Assembly (NCBI GenBank): GCA_007693585.1
Contig: REDH01000102.1
Coordinates: 1-44,643, forward strand
Length of the DNA stretch: 44,643 bases
Source: Deltaproteobacteria bacterium
GTDB lineage: Bacteria > Myxococcota_A > Bradymonadia > REDH01
Direction: 5' to 3'
Shown: positions 36,506 through 44,643 of the stretch, piece after piece
Layout: the number at the start of each line of letters is the position of its first letter
Numbering within the stretch: position 1 is the first letter of the stretch
Made by a program: the position numbers and the translations under genes
Notes under the pieces: model-generated
What the model was told of the DNA's origin: nothing
Seen by the model: the letters and a program-made list of their open reading frames with translations, nothing else
The model's database searches: none

Positions 36506-37672
36506 ATGACCGAGTACACGAGCCGCATGCAGGATGACGAGATCTTCACGGGGGAGCACCGGGAGTTTCGCAAGACGGTTCGGCGTTTTGCGGAGTCGCT
36601 CGCGCCTCATGCCGAGGAGTGGGACGAGGCGGGTATCTTTCCGCGCGAGGTTTTTCGGCAGGCGGGGGAGCTGGGGCTTCTCGGCATTCGATTCGGCGAG
36701 GCGTATGGGGGGAGCGGTCTCGACTGGTGGTTCACGGTGGCCTATGCGGAGGAGCTGGTCCGTTCCCAGAATGCGGGGGTGAACCTGGCGTTGATGGTGC
36801 AGTCGGACATGGCGACGCCCATCATCGACGAGCTGGGCAGTGACGAGGTGAAGCGCGAGTTTCTCGCTCCGGCCATTGCGGGGGAGCGGATTGCGGCACT
36901 CGGCGTGAGCGAGCCGGGGTGCGGTTCGGACGTGGCGAGCATTCGGACCACGGCGAAGCGGGATGGAGACGACTACGTGATCAGCGGCCAGAAGCTGTGG
37001 ATCACGAATGGCACGCGTGCGGACTTCATCACGTTGGCGGTTCGTACGGGGGGGGAGGGCTTTGGCGGCATCTCGCTGCTGGTCTGTCCGACGGACGTCA
37101 AGGGCTTCGAAGTGTCGCGGAAGCTGAAGAAGATCGGCAATCGGGCGTCGGACACGGCCGAGCTCTTCTTTGATGAGGTGCGGGTTCCGCGGCGCTTTCT
37201 GCTGGGGGAGGAGAACCACGGCTTCCTTCACATCATGACGAACTTCCAGGGCGAGCGGTTGATCGGGGCCATCGCGTCGACGGCGGGGATGGAGGAGGCG
37301 ATCCGGCAGACGCGGTCGTATGCGGAGGATCGGTCGGCGTTCGGGCGTCCGGTGGGCAAGTTCCAGGTGTGGCGGCACAAGCTGGCCGAGCACCTGACGA
37401 GCGTGGAGGCGAGCAAGCGGTTGAACTACTACGCGGTGGACCGCTTCATGAAGGATCCGTTCGGGGCGACGCGCGAGATCACGATGGCGAAGCTGTTCGC
37501 GGGGGATCTCTCTCAGCGGGTGATGTACGACTGCATGCAGCTGCATGGCGGGTTCGGGTACACGACGGAGTACCCCATCGGGCGCTGGTGGACGGACGCC
37601 CGGCTGATCACGATCGGGGGAGGCACCTCGGAGATCATGAAGGAGATTCTCGTCAAGCTCGAGGGTCTCTAG
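36506..37672 (+). CDS. Acyl-CoA dehydrogenase, long-chain type
   Basis: A 388-residue flavoprotein that makes the first double bond in fatty acyl-CoA beta-oxidation. Family motifs: [20 protein letters not shown] (FAD/substrate site), [37 protein letters not shown] and [20 protein letters not shown] ahead of DARL. The catalytic Glu used by medium-chain enzymes (EGT motif) is Gly372 here, in [11 protein letters not shown], as in long-chain enzymes; the base is probably Glu250 in NFQGERLIG. The ATG at 36506 has an AGGA-type site upstream. A palindromic operator precedes it, and alkB is divergent, so the two genes probably serve the same pathway. Substrate chain length is inferred from the catalytic residue pattern and context. 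Confidence 0.9.
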   Translation: MTEYTSRMQDDEIFTGEHREFRKTVRRFAESLAPHAEEWDEAGIFPREVFRQAGELGLLGIRFGEAYGGSGLDWWFTVAYAEELVRSQNAGVNLALMVQSDMATPIIDELGSDEVKREFLAPAIAGERIAALGVSEPGCGSDVASIRTTAKRDGDDYVISGQKLWITNGTRADFITLAVRTGGEGFGGISLLVCPTDVKGFEVSRKLKKIGNRASDTAELFFDEVRVPRRFLLGEENHGFLHIMTNFQGERLIGAIASTAGMEEAIRQTRSYAEDRSAFGRPVGKFQVWRHKLAEHLTSVEASKRLNYYAVDRFMKDPFGATREITMAKLFAGDLSQRVMYDCMQLHGGFGYTTEYPIGRWWTDARLITIGGGTSEIMKEILVKLEGL

Positions 37673-37829
37673 GCGTCGGGGTTCGCGGGGTTGTGGGGGA
37701 GGGTTTCACAGGGTGTGGCGTCTCGGTGGGCGACGCCCCTTGCCCTGCGCGGGGACGCTGTGGCACGAGCGGGGATGGGGGCGCTTCGGGCGCCTCCTTC
37801 GCCTGACGTTCCGAGCAGCACTTCACCGG

Positions 37830-40640
37830 ATGCACCCTTTCTCACAGGCGCGGCTGAGCGATCGCAAGGCTGTCCAGATGTTGGTGGTCGTCGCCGCGGC
37901 TGTGGTGGTGGGCTGTGGTGGTGTGTCGGGTGCGGATGCTCTCCTCGTTTCGGAAGAGGCTCGAATGGTCGACCGCGACGCTCGCCCGACACAATGGGTT
38001 CACCCTTCCGGGCTGCAGGTTCTGCACTTCGTGAACGGCGCTGCGCCGGTGGTGGCCGTGCACCTGCACGTGGGGGTGGGGAGTGCGGATGAGCAGGACG
38101 GGGAGCAGGGGATGGCCCACCTTCTGGAGCACATGCTCTTCCGGGGCACGGCGTTGCGGCCGGAGGGGGATCTGGCCCGGGAGATCGAGGCGGCTGGGGG
38201 GGGGGTCAACGCCGGGGCGAGTCAGGCCGAGACGGTGGTGCACCGCGTGGTGCCGGCGAACGAGGGCGGGCGGGTGGTGGCCCTGCTGCTCGACGCCACG
38301 CTTCACGCGGCCCTGGAGCCGGATGCGCTGGCGCGCGAGAAGCGGGTGATCGCGGAGGAGATCCTGCGCAGCAGGGACCTGCCCACCCGCCGGCTGACCC
38401 AGGCCCTGTTCGGGGAGGTGTTCCGAAGCCATCCCTATGGCCGGCCGGTCATCGGCACCCCGGAGCAGGTGGCCTCGATCGAGCGTGACGCGCTGCTGCG
38501 CTTTCATCGCCGCTGGTACACCCCATCGAACATGACGCTCATCGTGGTAGGGGGGCTGGAGCGGGAAGGGCTTCAGGAGGTCCTCGAGGGCATCGAACCA
38601 CCGATGCCGGCTCCGGCCGCTCGCGCGCGCGCCGAGCGGACCCCGGAGCCCGAGCAGGAGGGTGCGCGCAGCGTGCTGCTGCGGTTGCCGGTGGAAGAAG
38701 GGCACCTCGCGATGGGCTTTCGCGCGCCGCCGCTCACGCACCCGGACGCGCCGCTGGTCGACCTGCTCCTGACCCATCTGGGCCAGGGGGAGGCGTCGAT
38801 TCTCTTCGATGCCCTGCAGCGCCGCGATCGGCTCGTGACCGGTGTCTACAGCTACCTCCACGCGCCGCGTGACCACGGGCTGGCGCTGCTCGGCGCTTCC
38901 GTGCCGGTGGATGCCCGGGGGCAGGTGCCGCTGGCGGAGGTCGTGAGCGGGATTCTGCGTGCGATCGCCGCGCTTCATCGCCACGCGCTGAGCGCGGACG
39001 AGCTGGCGCGCGCGAGGACGATGGTGCAGAGCGACGCGATCTACCAGCGGCAGACGGTGCAGGGCATTGCCGGGCGCATCGGGCAGTACCATGGGCTGGC
39101 CGGCGACCACCGGTTCGAGGAGCGGTACATGGAGCGGGTCGCTTCGGCCACGGCCGACGACCTCCGCGACGCCGCACGGCGCTGGCTTCGACCCGAGGCC
39201 ATGACCGTGGCCATGCTGGTCCCGGTCCATGCTTCGGAGCCCGTGGCCGACGAGGTTCTGGCGGCGGGCCTGGCTGCCTTCGACGAAGCGCTCGCTGCGC
39301 GTCCGGGAGCCCGGGTGACGCAGGTGGGTGCCGTGCATGTGTACGAGTTTCCCAGCGGGCTGCGCCTCCTGGTGGAACCGGACCCCTCCGCAGCCCTCTT
39401 CTCGGTGCGGGTGGCGGGCCCCGGGGGAGTGCTGCACGAGGAGGTGGACTCGGCGGGCCGCGATCACCTGCTGGCCGAGCTGCTGCTGTCGGGCACGGCG
39501 GATCGCTCTGTGGGCGACATCGCGAGGATGCTCGATCACATGGCGGCCACGGTGTCCGGGTTTGCCGGGCGGCACAGCGTCGGTGTTCAGGCGACCGCCC
39601 TCGCGGAAGACGCCGATCGGATCATCGGTCTGCTCGCCGAGCTGGTGTACGAGAGTCGCCTGCCGCCTGCGGAGCTGGAGCGTGTCCGGCGCGAGACGGT
39701 ACACCGGCTGCAGTCCATGGAGGACCAGCTCGCGTCGCTGGCCTTCCGGGAGTTCGAGTCCGTGCTTTTCGAGGGCCACCCCTACTCGCGATCGCCGCTG
39801 GGGACACCGGAGTCCCTGCGACGGATCGATCGGCAGGGGTTGCAGCGGAGGCTCGGGGAGGCCTTCGCCCCGTCGGGGCTGGTCATCTCGGTGGTGGGGG
39901 CCGTCGATCCGGAGCGCGTGGCACACCTGGTGGACGTCCATTTCGAATCACGGGATCGGCAGGACGGGGCTTCCCACGGGCAGGGGCGCACCGGACGGAC
40001 GGTGGAGGGAGGACGGAGCTGGTCTCCGCCCCCCGGCGGCACGGTGCGGGTGATGCATCGGGATCGGGAGCAGGTCCATGTGGTGGTGGGTTTTCCGGGT
40101 CCGGCGGTGGGGACGGTGGAGCAGGACGCGTTGCAGGTGCTGGCGGCGATGCTCGGTGGACAGGGAGGGCGTCTGTTCACGACCCTTCGTGACGAGCTGG
40201 GGCTGGTGTACAGCGTGAGCGCCCAGGCGATGGGTGGGGTGGATGTCGGGGCGTTCACCGTGTACTTCGCCACGTCGCCGGGGCGGGTGGATGCGGCGCT
40301 GGACGCGGTGCGTGGCCTGCTGTCGGCGTTGGGAGAGGAGGGCGTCGATTCGGACGAGGTGGACGCGGCTCGGCGCTGGATGCTGGGTCGTGGACTCATC
40401 GCGCGTCAGCGGACAGGTGCAAGGGCGGCGCACCGGGTCTCCAACGAACTCATCGGTCTCGGCTGGGCCTGGGCGGACGGGATGCCGGAGCGGCTGCAGG
40501 CGGTGGATGCGGAGGCCGTGCGACGGGTGGCGCAGCGCTGGCTCGATCCGGAAAACGAGGTTCGCATTGTCGTGGGGCCGTGGTCGTCCTCGTCCCCGGC
40601 GGGGTCGGAGGGTGCGGCGCCTGCGGACGGAGAGGAGTGA
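37830..40640 (+). CDS. M16-family zinc peptidase lipoprotein, two tandem domains
   Basis: A 936-residue protein. The N-terminus has a basic n-region, a Val/Ala-rich core and the lipobox VVVGC (Cys29), so it is a predicted lipoprotein of the envelope. Two M16 (pitrilysin/insulinase) halves follow. The first has the inverted zinc motif HLLEH (97-101) with the distal Glu near 177 in EKRVIAEEI, so it should be active. The second has only HLLAE at the corresponding place, so it is probably the inactive partner that closes the chamber, as in most two-domain M16 enzymes; it keeps the GGRLFTTLRDELGLVYSV segment. The ATG at 37830 is preferred; 37878 would leave a signal of about 13 residues. The long upstream extension of the frame is rejected. 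The 157 bp before it hold no gene. Confidence 0.85.
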   Translation: MHPFSQARLSDRKAVQMLVVVAAAVVVGCGGVSGADALLVSEEARMVDRDARPTQWVHPSGLQVLHFVNGAAPVVAVHLHVGVGSADEQDGEQGMAHLLEHMLFRGTALRPEGDLAREIEAAGGGVNAGASQAETVVHRVVPANEGGRVVALLLDATLHAALEPDALAREKRVIAEEILRSRDLPTRRLTQALFGEVFRSHPYGRPVIGTPEQVASIERDALLRFHRRWYTPSNMTLIVVGGLEREGLQEVLEGIEPPMPAPAARARAERTPEPEQEGARSVLLRLPVEEGHLAMGFRAPPLTHPDAPLVDLLLTHLGQGEASILFDALQRRDRLVTGVYSYLHAPRDHGLALLGASVPVDARGQVPLAEVVSGILRAIAALHRHALSADELARARTMVQSDAIYQRQTVQGIAGRIGQYHGLAGDHRFEERYMERVASATADDLRDAARRWLRPEAMTVAMLVPVHASEPVADEVLAAGLAAFDEALAARPGARVTQVGAVHVYEFPSGLRLLVEPDPSAALFSVRVAGPGGVLHEEVDSAGRDHLLAELLLSGTADRSVGDIARMLDHMAATVSGFAGRHSVGVQATALAEDADRIIGLLAELVYESRLPPAELERVRRETVHRLQSMEDQLASLAFREFESVLFEGHPYSRSPLGTPESLRRIDRQGLQRRLGEAFAPSGLVISVVGAVDPERVAHLVDVHFESRDRQDGASHGQGRTGRTVEGGRSWSPPPGGTVRVMHRDREQVHVVVGFPGPAVGTVEQDALQVLAAMLGGQGGRLFTTLRDELGLVYSVSAQAMGGVDVGAFTVYFATSPGRVDAALDAVRGLLSALGEEGVDSDEVDAARRWMLGRGLIARQRTGARAAHRVSNELIGLGWAWADGMPERLQAVDAEAVRRVAQRWLDPENEVRIVVGPWSSSSPAGSEGAAPADGEE

Positions 40641-41091
40641 CGCGACGTACGGGCTGTTGCGCGGGCAAGGGGATCGAACATGGGGTAGGCGCTTGCCTAC
40701 ACCGTGTGCAAGTGTGCGCAACGCGCCGCGTTAGAACGAGCCCGTCCGGGGGGCGTGTTCGAATGCCAGTGCATCGCAAATGTCTGTGCACCATGTTGAA
40801 TCTCCTGCGATTGGGGGGGTGTTCCGGCGAGCTTTCCGGGTCCGAGGGAGGGGGGGCGTCGCGCCACGCGGATGTGCCGGAATATTCGCCGGAGAACCGC
40901 TTGAGTGAAGTCCCCTGATGCAGTACTCTTTCTGTTGGCAGAGTTGTCTGCATCCCGGCCGGGTCCCGTGCGAACGAACGGAGACTGGTCTCCGGTCCCC
41001 GAGTCGAGCGGCGGGCGGCACCGGCCGGCAGAGCACCCTCACCATCGAGCGATACGCTATGGTTACCCCAGGGCCCAGTGGGAGAAGCGTC
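40641..41091. other. Intergenic region upstream of the giant lipoprotein
   Basis: These 451 bp hold no credible gene and are less GC-rich than their surroundings around 40760-40950. Two hairpin-forming palindromes occur near the end of the peptidase gene: GTAGGC-GCTT-GCCTAC at 40685-40700 and AACGCG-C-CGCGTT at 40720-40732. The first could aid termination, though no T-tract follows. The promoter of the lipoprotein should lie in 40850-41080; I cannot pick out a convincing one. G-runs of seven occur near 40815 and 40852. Confidence 0.45.
40685..40700 (+). terminator. Perfect 6-bp stem hairpin after the M16 peptidase gene
   Basis: GTAGGC and GCCTAC enclose a GCTT loop, 44 bp after the peptidase stop. 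It may be a weak or Rho-assisted terminator; no T-run follows, so the role is uncertain. Confidence 0.35.
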
Positions 41092-44000
41092 ATGAGTACC
41101 CAACCATTCCTTGACGGGAGTCGGGGTCGGCTGCTGGCCGGGTTCCACGTCCTGCTGCTCGCTGCCGTGATGGTGGCCTGTGGCGGGGAGTCGGAGGACT
41201 CTGCGGTGGCTGGCGTGTGCGCGGGAGACTCGGACTGTCCCGGCGGCGTCTGCGTCGATGGTGGTTGCGCCGATGCGTCGGCGGCCGATGACGATGGGGA
41301 TGTCTTCGGGGATCTGAAGGACGGGGCCACGGTGTTTCCGGAGTGCACGCTCGACCCGGAGGACTATCCGGGAGAGGAGAACCGCGACTGCGAAGATGCC
41401 CTCGGGGAAGAGGGGTGCTGGAAGTGCACGGGGGATGGCGATGTGATGGAGTGCATCGTGGGGCTCGATCTGCAGTCCGACGTGAACAACTGCGGGAGCT
41501 GCGGCAATGCGTGTCTGGACGGGGAGGTCTGCATCGACGGGGCGTGTCAGTGTCCTTCCGGTGCGGTGCTGTGCGGATGCGAGTGCGCCGCGCCGAACCA
41601 GTGTGGCGGCTGTACGGATCTGGGGGGTGCTGCAGGGACGCTGAACGAGCCCTGTGGGCGCTGCAACACGGGCCGGCTGACCTGCGTGGGCGCCGACAGC
41701 ATCGGATGCGCGGGCGAGACGTCGGGCGAGGATGACCCGCTGGCCTGCGGCCCTCCGGGGGTGTGCAACGTGTGCGACATCGCGATCGGCGAGATCTGCT
41801 ACGAGGCGGAATGCCGCTGTCCGCCCGGACAGGCGATCATCGACGGGCTGTGTGACGTGATTCGGCCGGCGACGCTCCTGACGGTGGGCGCGATCGCCAC
41901 CGGGCCGAACCTGGCGCGATTCACCGGCGAGATCACGGACATCGGTGCGCCGAGGCCGAACCAGCACGGCATCTGCTACGGTCCGGATGCTGCGGACTTC
42001 GACCCGGAGGCGGGAACCAACTGCCACAACCTTGGCTCCACCGACACCGAGGGAACGTTCCACCTGAACGGCGTGGACACGAACCAGGCCATGTTCGCGA
42101 GCGGTGCCGTGTACTTCCGGGCGTTCGCGATCAACGGCGACGAGGTCGCCATGGCCGACAACGTCCTCTTCGTGGAGCGCGCCACGGTGGCGACGGCCTC
42201 GACGGTGGTCACCGGCACGACGTCCGCGACGTACCGCGGCGTGCTCAACGGGCTGGGGACGCCGAACCCGAGCAGCGTGGGCTTCTGCGTCAGCACGTCG
42301 AACACGGATCCGCGTCACGGCGCCTCCGGCACGACCTGTTTCGATCTCGGGCCCCGCAGCAGCGTGGGTGACTTCAGCATGCCGGCGGAGGGTCTCTCTC
42401 CGGGGACGACGTACCATGTGCGCGCGTTTGCGACGAACGCGGCCGGTACCGCGTACGCTGCGGGTGTCGATTCCTTCACCGCCTGGCGGTTGCCGCAGGT
42501 CAGGATCCCGAGCCCCCCGGGTCATGTGGGCAATCTCACCCAGACGAGTGTCCGCCTCTTCGCGAGCATTCTCGAAGTCGGGGTTCCCAACATTACCCAG
42601 CACGGCTTCTGCTACAGCGCGACGAGCGCCACGCCGAGCGAGTCGGATACCTGCGTGAACCTCGGGCCGCGCTCGAGCACGGGCTCCTTCTTCGACGACC
42701 TCTCCGGTCTCGTTCCCGGCCAGACCTACAATGTTCGCGCGTACGCGCAGAACGAGGCAGGACGGGTGTGGAGCGCCACGCGCCAGTGGCGTCAGCACCT
42801 GCCGCCCGCAGTGAGTCTGTCCAGCACCGCATTCTCGTCGATTGGGGAAGACCGCTTCACGGTGACCATGAACGTCTCCGAGGTGGGGCACACCCCGATC
42901 ACGGCGCACGGGTTCTGCTACACCGACAACGCGTCCCATCGGCCGCCGGAGCAGGGGCCCTTCGCGACCTGCACGAACCTGGGCAGTCTCTCCTCGGCCG
43001 GCAATCGGCAGCAGACGATCACGGGGCTGAGCGCGGGCCGCACGTACTACGTTCGTGCCTATGCCACGAATGTGACGGGAACGGTCTACAGCGTGGAACG
43101 TCAGGTGGTGACACTGCAGCGGCCGACGGTGATCACGAACGCGGTGACGAATCGGGCCCTGACCCAGGCGCGGCTCAACGGTCGCGTCTCCCAGCGGGGC
43201 AATCCGACACCGATCTCCGCCCATGGATTCTGCGTGAGCTCCACGCATTCCATTCCGTCGCTGAGTACCGCCAACACCGTCTGCACACCGTCGCTCGGTT
43301 CGAACACCGGGTCCACGGCCTTCAACTTCAATCAGCTTCGCGCGAGCCTGACGGCAGGGACCACGTACTTCGTGCGCGCTTTCGCCACCAACGCAGCCGG
43401 AACGAACTACGGGAACACCGTGACGTTCCAGACGCTACTCCACCCGACCGTGGCCACGCAGCCGAACGTCACGAGGACACCCACACAGGCCACGGTGGGG
43501 GGCACGCTGACCAACCCGGGCGTGGATGCCCCCGCGACATACGGCTTCTGCTACGGAACCTCCAGCAACCCCACATCGCCTTGCGTGACGGTGGGAAGCT
43601 CGTCCAACTTCTTCCAGTCGTTCACTGCCACAATCACGGTGCCCACCGGGGCGGCGTGGTACGCGCGGGCATTCGCCCAGAACTCCACGGGCGTTCGTCA
43701 GTATGGGGCCAGCGTCTTCCTCGGAACGTGCGAACCCACCGACCAGCCCGATGGGCAGGACCGGAACTGCGATGGCATCGACGGTGACCGCAGCCAGGCA
43801 ATCTTCGTGCGCCCGGGATTCGGCAACGGTGGAACCTGTGGTTTGACACCCGCCACGGCCTGCGGGCGGGTCAGCCATGCGGTCAACCGCGCCCAGGCCA
43901 CCGGACGAAGCCAGGTGCTCGTGGCAACGGGCACGTACACCGACGCCAACCGCATCAATCTGGTCGCGAATGTCGGCATCCACGGGGGATACGGACCCGA

Positions 44001-44643
44001 CTTCACGACCCGCGACATGGGCAACAGCGGACGCCCGGACATCACGGTGAACAACTACCTCGCCGTTCGCGGGTTGAACAATCTGGGGCAGGTCGCCATC
44101 GACCGCATGGTCATCCGTGCCCGCGCCGGCATCACGTCCGGATCGCAACGCGAGCGCTCATCCGTCGGGATGGTTCTCCACAACGTCGGCTCCGGTGTGG
44201 CCCTGTTCAATACGGAGATCCGTGCCCAGGGAGGCGCCCACGGCAACGCGGGCGCGGTCGGCGCGGGTGGATGGGGAGGCTGGAACGGTGGAAACGCCAG
44301 CAATCGAAACGGCGGTGGCGGAGCGTCGAACTACTCCAGTGGCGGTGGAGGGGGGCGGGGCGGCGGTGGAGCCAGCAGCGGCAACAACGGTACCAATGGC
44401 CAATTCGCATCCGGAACATCCGGGACCGGCGGTAGCGGTGGCAGTTCGGGTGGCTGCTGCGGAAGCGGTGGGCAGGGTGGCGATGGCCGAAACGGAGGGA
44501 GTGGGACACAGGGCGGACACGGCGCGGCAGGTGCCAACCTCGGCACAGTGGACACCTTCGGCTACAACGTCGCGTCCGGAAACGCCGGCAATCGCGGCCG
44601 GGCGGGCGGCGCAGGCGGCGGTGGCGGCGGTGGCGGCGGACGC
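41092..44643 (+). CDS. Giant modular lipoprotein: cysteine-rich, FN3-like repeats, MopE-like motif, glycine-rich tail (3' end missing)
   Basis: The frame is open from the ATG at 41092 to the end of the window, giving 1184 residues so far. Residues 1-30 form a lipoprotein signal ending MVAC (Cys30). Residues 35-260 are Cys-rich with EGF-like patterns such as DSDCPGGVCVDGGC and NNCGSCGNACLDGEVC. Residues about 262-880 hold six FN3-like repeats of 102-108 residues, each with a HGFCY-type motif (at 292, 396, 504, 606, 711 and 817), a second Cys about 15-25 residues on, and mostly a GTTY-x-VRAFATN segment. A MopE-like DRNCDGIDGD metal-binding motif follows near 891-900, then a beta-helix-like region (IFVRPGFGNGGTC to about 1040). 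From about 1046 the sequence is Gly/Ser/Asn-rich. The protein is surface-exposed by inference; adhesion or matrix binding is possible, function unknown. The peptidase upstream is 451 bp away and probably separate. Confidence 0.85.
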   Translation, partial: MSTQPFLDGSRGRLLAGFHVLLLAAVMVACGGESEDSAVAGVCAGDSDCPGGVCVDGGCADASAADDDGDVFGDLKDGATVFPECTLDPEDYPGEENRDCEDALGEEGCWKCTGDGDVMECIVGLDLQSDVNNCGSCGNACLDGEVCIDGACQCPSGAVLCGCECAAPNQCGGCTDLGGAAGTLNEPCGRCNTGRLTCVGADSIGCAGETSGEDDPLACGPPGVCNVCDIAIGEICYEAECRCPPGQAIIDGLCDVIRPATLLTVGAIATGPNLARFTGEITDIGAPRPNQHGICYGPDAADFDPEAGTNCHNLGSTDTEGTFHLNGVDTNQAMFASGAVYFRAFAINGDEVAMADNVLFVERATVATASTVVTGTTSATYRGVLNGLGTPNPSSVGFCVSTSNTDPRHGASGTTCFDLGPRSSVGDFSMPAEGLSPGTTYHVRAFATNAAGTAYAAGVDSFTAWRLPQVRIPSPPGHVGNLTQTSVRLFASILEVGVPNITQHGFCYSATSATPSESDTCVNLGPRSSTGSFFDDLSGLVPGQTYNVRAYAQNEAGRVWSATRQWRQHLPPAVSLSSTAFSSIGEDRFTVTMNVSEVGHTPITAHGFCYTDNASHRPPEQGPFATCTNLGSLSSAGNRQQTITGLSAGRTYYVRAYATNVTGTVYSVERQVVTLQRPTVITNAVTNRALTQARLNGRVSQRGNPTPISAHGFCVSSTHSIPSLSTANTVCTPSLGSNTGSTAFNFNQLRASLTAGTTYFVRAFATNAAGTNYGNTVTFQTLLHPTVATQPNVTRTPTQATVGGTLTNPGVDAPATYGFCYGTSSNPTSPCVTVGSSSNFFQSFTATITVPTGAAWYARAFAQNSTGVRQYGASVFLGTCEPTDQPDGQDRNCDGIDGDRSQAIFVRPGFGNGGTCGLTPATACGRVSHAVNRAQATGRSQVLVATGTYTDANRINLVANVGIHGGYGPDFTTRDMGNSGRPDITVNNYLAVRGLNNLGQVAIDRMVIRARAGITSGSQRERSSVGMVLHNVGSGVALFNTEIRAQGGAHGNAGAVGAGGWGGWNGGNASNRNGGGGASNYSSGGGGGRGGGGASSGNNGTNGQFASGTSGTGGSGGSSGGCCGSGGQGGDGRNGGSGTQGGHGAAGANLGTVDTFGYNVASGNAGNRGRAGGAGGGGGGGGGR
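41870..43730 (+). repeat. Six ~105-residue FN3-like repeats in the giant lipoprotein
   Basis: The repeats begin near residues 262, 366, 470, 575, 680 and 786 (approximate). They share the order: HGFC(Y/V), second Cys, LG-S/R-S, GL-x-(P/A)G-(T/R/Q)-TY-x-VRAxAxN, G-T-x-Y. The DNA copies are diverged, so the duplication is old. Confidence 0.75.
44227..44643 (+). repeat. Glycine-rich low-complexity coding region
   Basis: About 139 codons of Gly/Ser/Asn/Ala-rich sequence with runs such as SSGGGGGRGGGG and a CC pair near GGCCGSGG. It resembles the glycine-rich tracts of bacterial surface beta-helix proteins or PGRS-like domains. It continues past the window end. Confidence 0.8.

Noticed and set aside
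40641-41091. Small protein genes in the 451-bp gap
   Set aside because: Short frames lack ribosome sites and have shadow-like composition.
40450-43248. 932-codon minus frame opposite the giant lipoprotein
   Set aside because: No motif or signal; the + frame has signal, repeats and motifs.

Overview
The window is very GC-rich chromosomal DNA, densely packed with genes on both strands. Housekeeping genes (rpsB-tsf-pyrH-frr, rsgA, a long single-chain purL, udk) sit among many predicted lipoproteins, a eukaryote-like Ser/Thr kinase with an FHA partner, and a huge secreted repeat protein with a MopE-like NCDGIDGD motif. This mix, together with a large alkB/acyl-CoA dehydrogenase locus, best fits a Myxococcota/Deltaproteobacteria-type bacterium. 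That placement is inference from gene content; no rRNA or other taxonomic marker was compared. I see no tRNA, rRNA, CRISPR array, insertion sequence or phage gene.

Layout. 1-6.5 kb: the end of a ferritin-like di-iron protein, a convergent phenylalanine-4-hydroxylase gene, then a tightly coupled + strand operon: a DUF455-type ferritin-like domain fused to an ATP-grasp ligase, rsgA, a bile-acid:sodium-symporter-family transporter, and a small membrane protein with two near-identical 19-residue repeats. 6.5-10.7 kb: a minus-strand signalling pair, FHA/winged-helix protein plus Ser/Thr kinase with a C-terminal propeller-like region. 10.9-16.4 kb: lipoproteins and unknown genes, a YkgJ-type cysteine-cluster protein, a three-copy ~54-bp tandem repeat at a convergent gene junction, and a TPR lipoprotein. 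16.5-19.7 kb: the rpsB-tsf-pyrH-frr cluster with a terminator between tsf and pyrH.

20-25.5 kb: an HTTM-DCC membrane protein and two different CPA2-type cation/proton antiporters whose genes overlap by 4 nt. 25.8-32 kb: purL and an oligopeptidase A-type M3 peptidase. 32.4-35 kb: a minus-strand run of a TetR regulator, an EamA transporter, a two-helix membrane protein and udk. 35.1-37.7 kb: alkB and a long-chain-type acyl-CoA dehydrogenase transcribed divergently, with an AT-rich promoter and two different 20-bp palindromes between them. 37.8-44.6 kb: a two-domain M16 peptidase lipoprotein and the start of a >1184-residue lipoprotein that runs off the window.

How the genes may work together. 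The alkB-acyl-CoA dehydrogenase-TetR group looks like an alkane / long-chain lipid oxidation unit controlled by TetR-type repression. The kinase and FHA protein are probably one phospho-signalling module. The DUF455-ATP-grasp fusion is the best candidate for undescribed chemistry: its di-iron ligand set and ATP-grasp core are both intact, which suggests a coupled oxidation and ligation step on an unknown substrate. On the + strand the sequence is C-rich in the first ~22 kb whichever strand is coding, G-rich in the antiporter pair, C-rich again in purL, and G-rich from about 31 kb to 41 kb. These skew changes do not follow gene direction.
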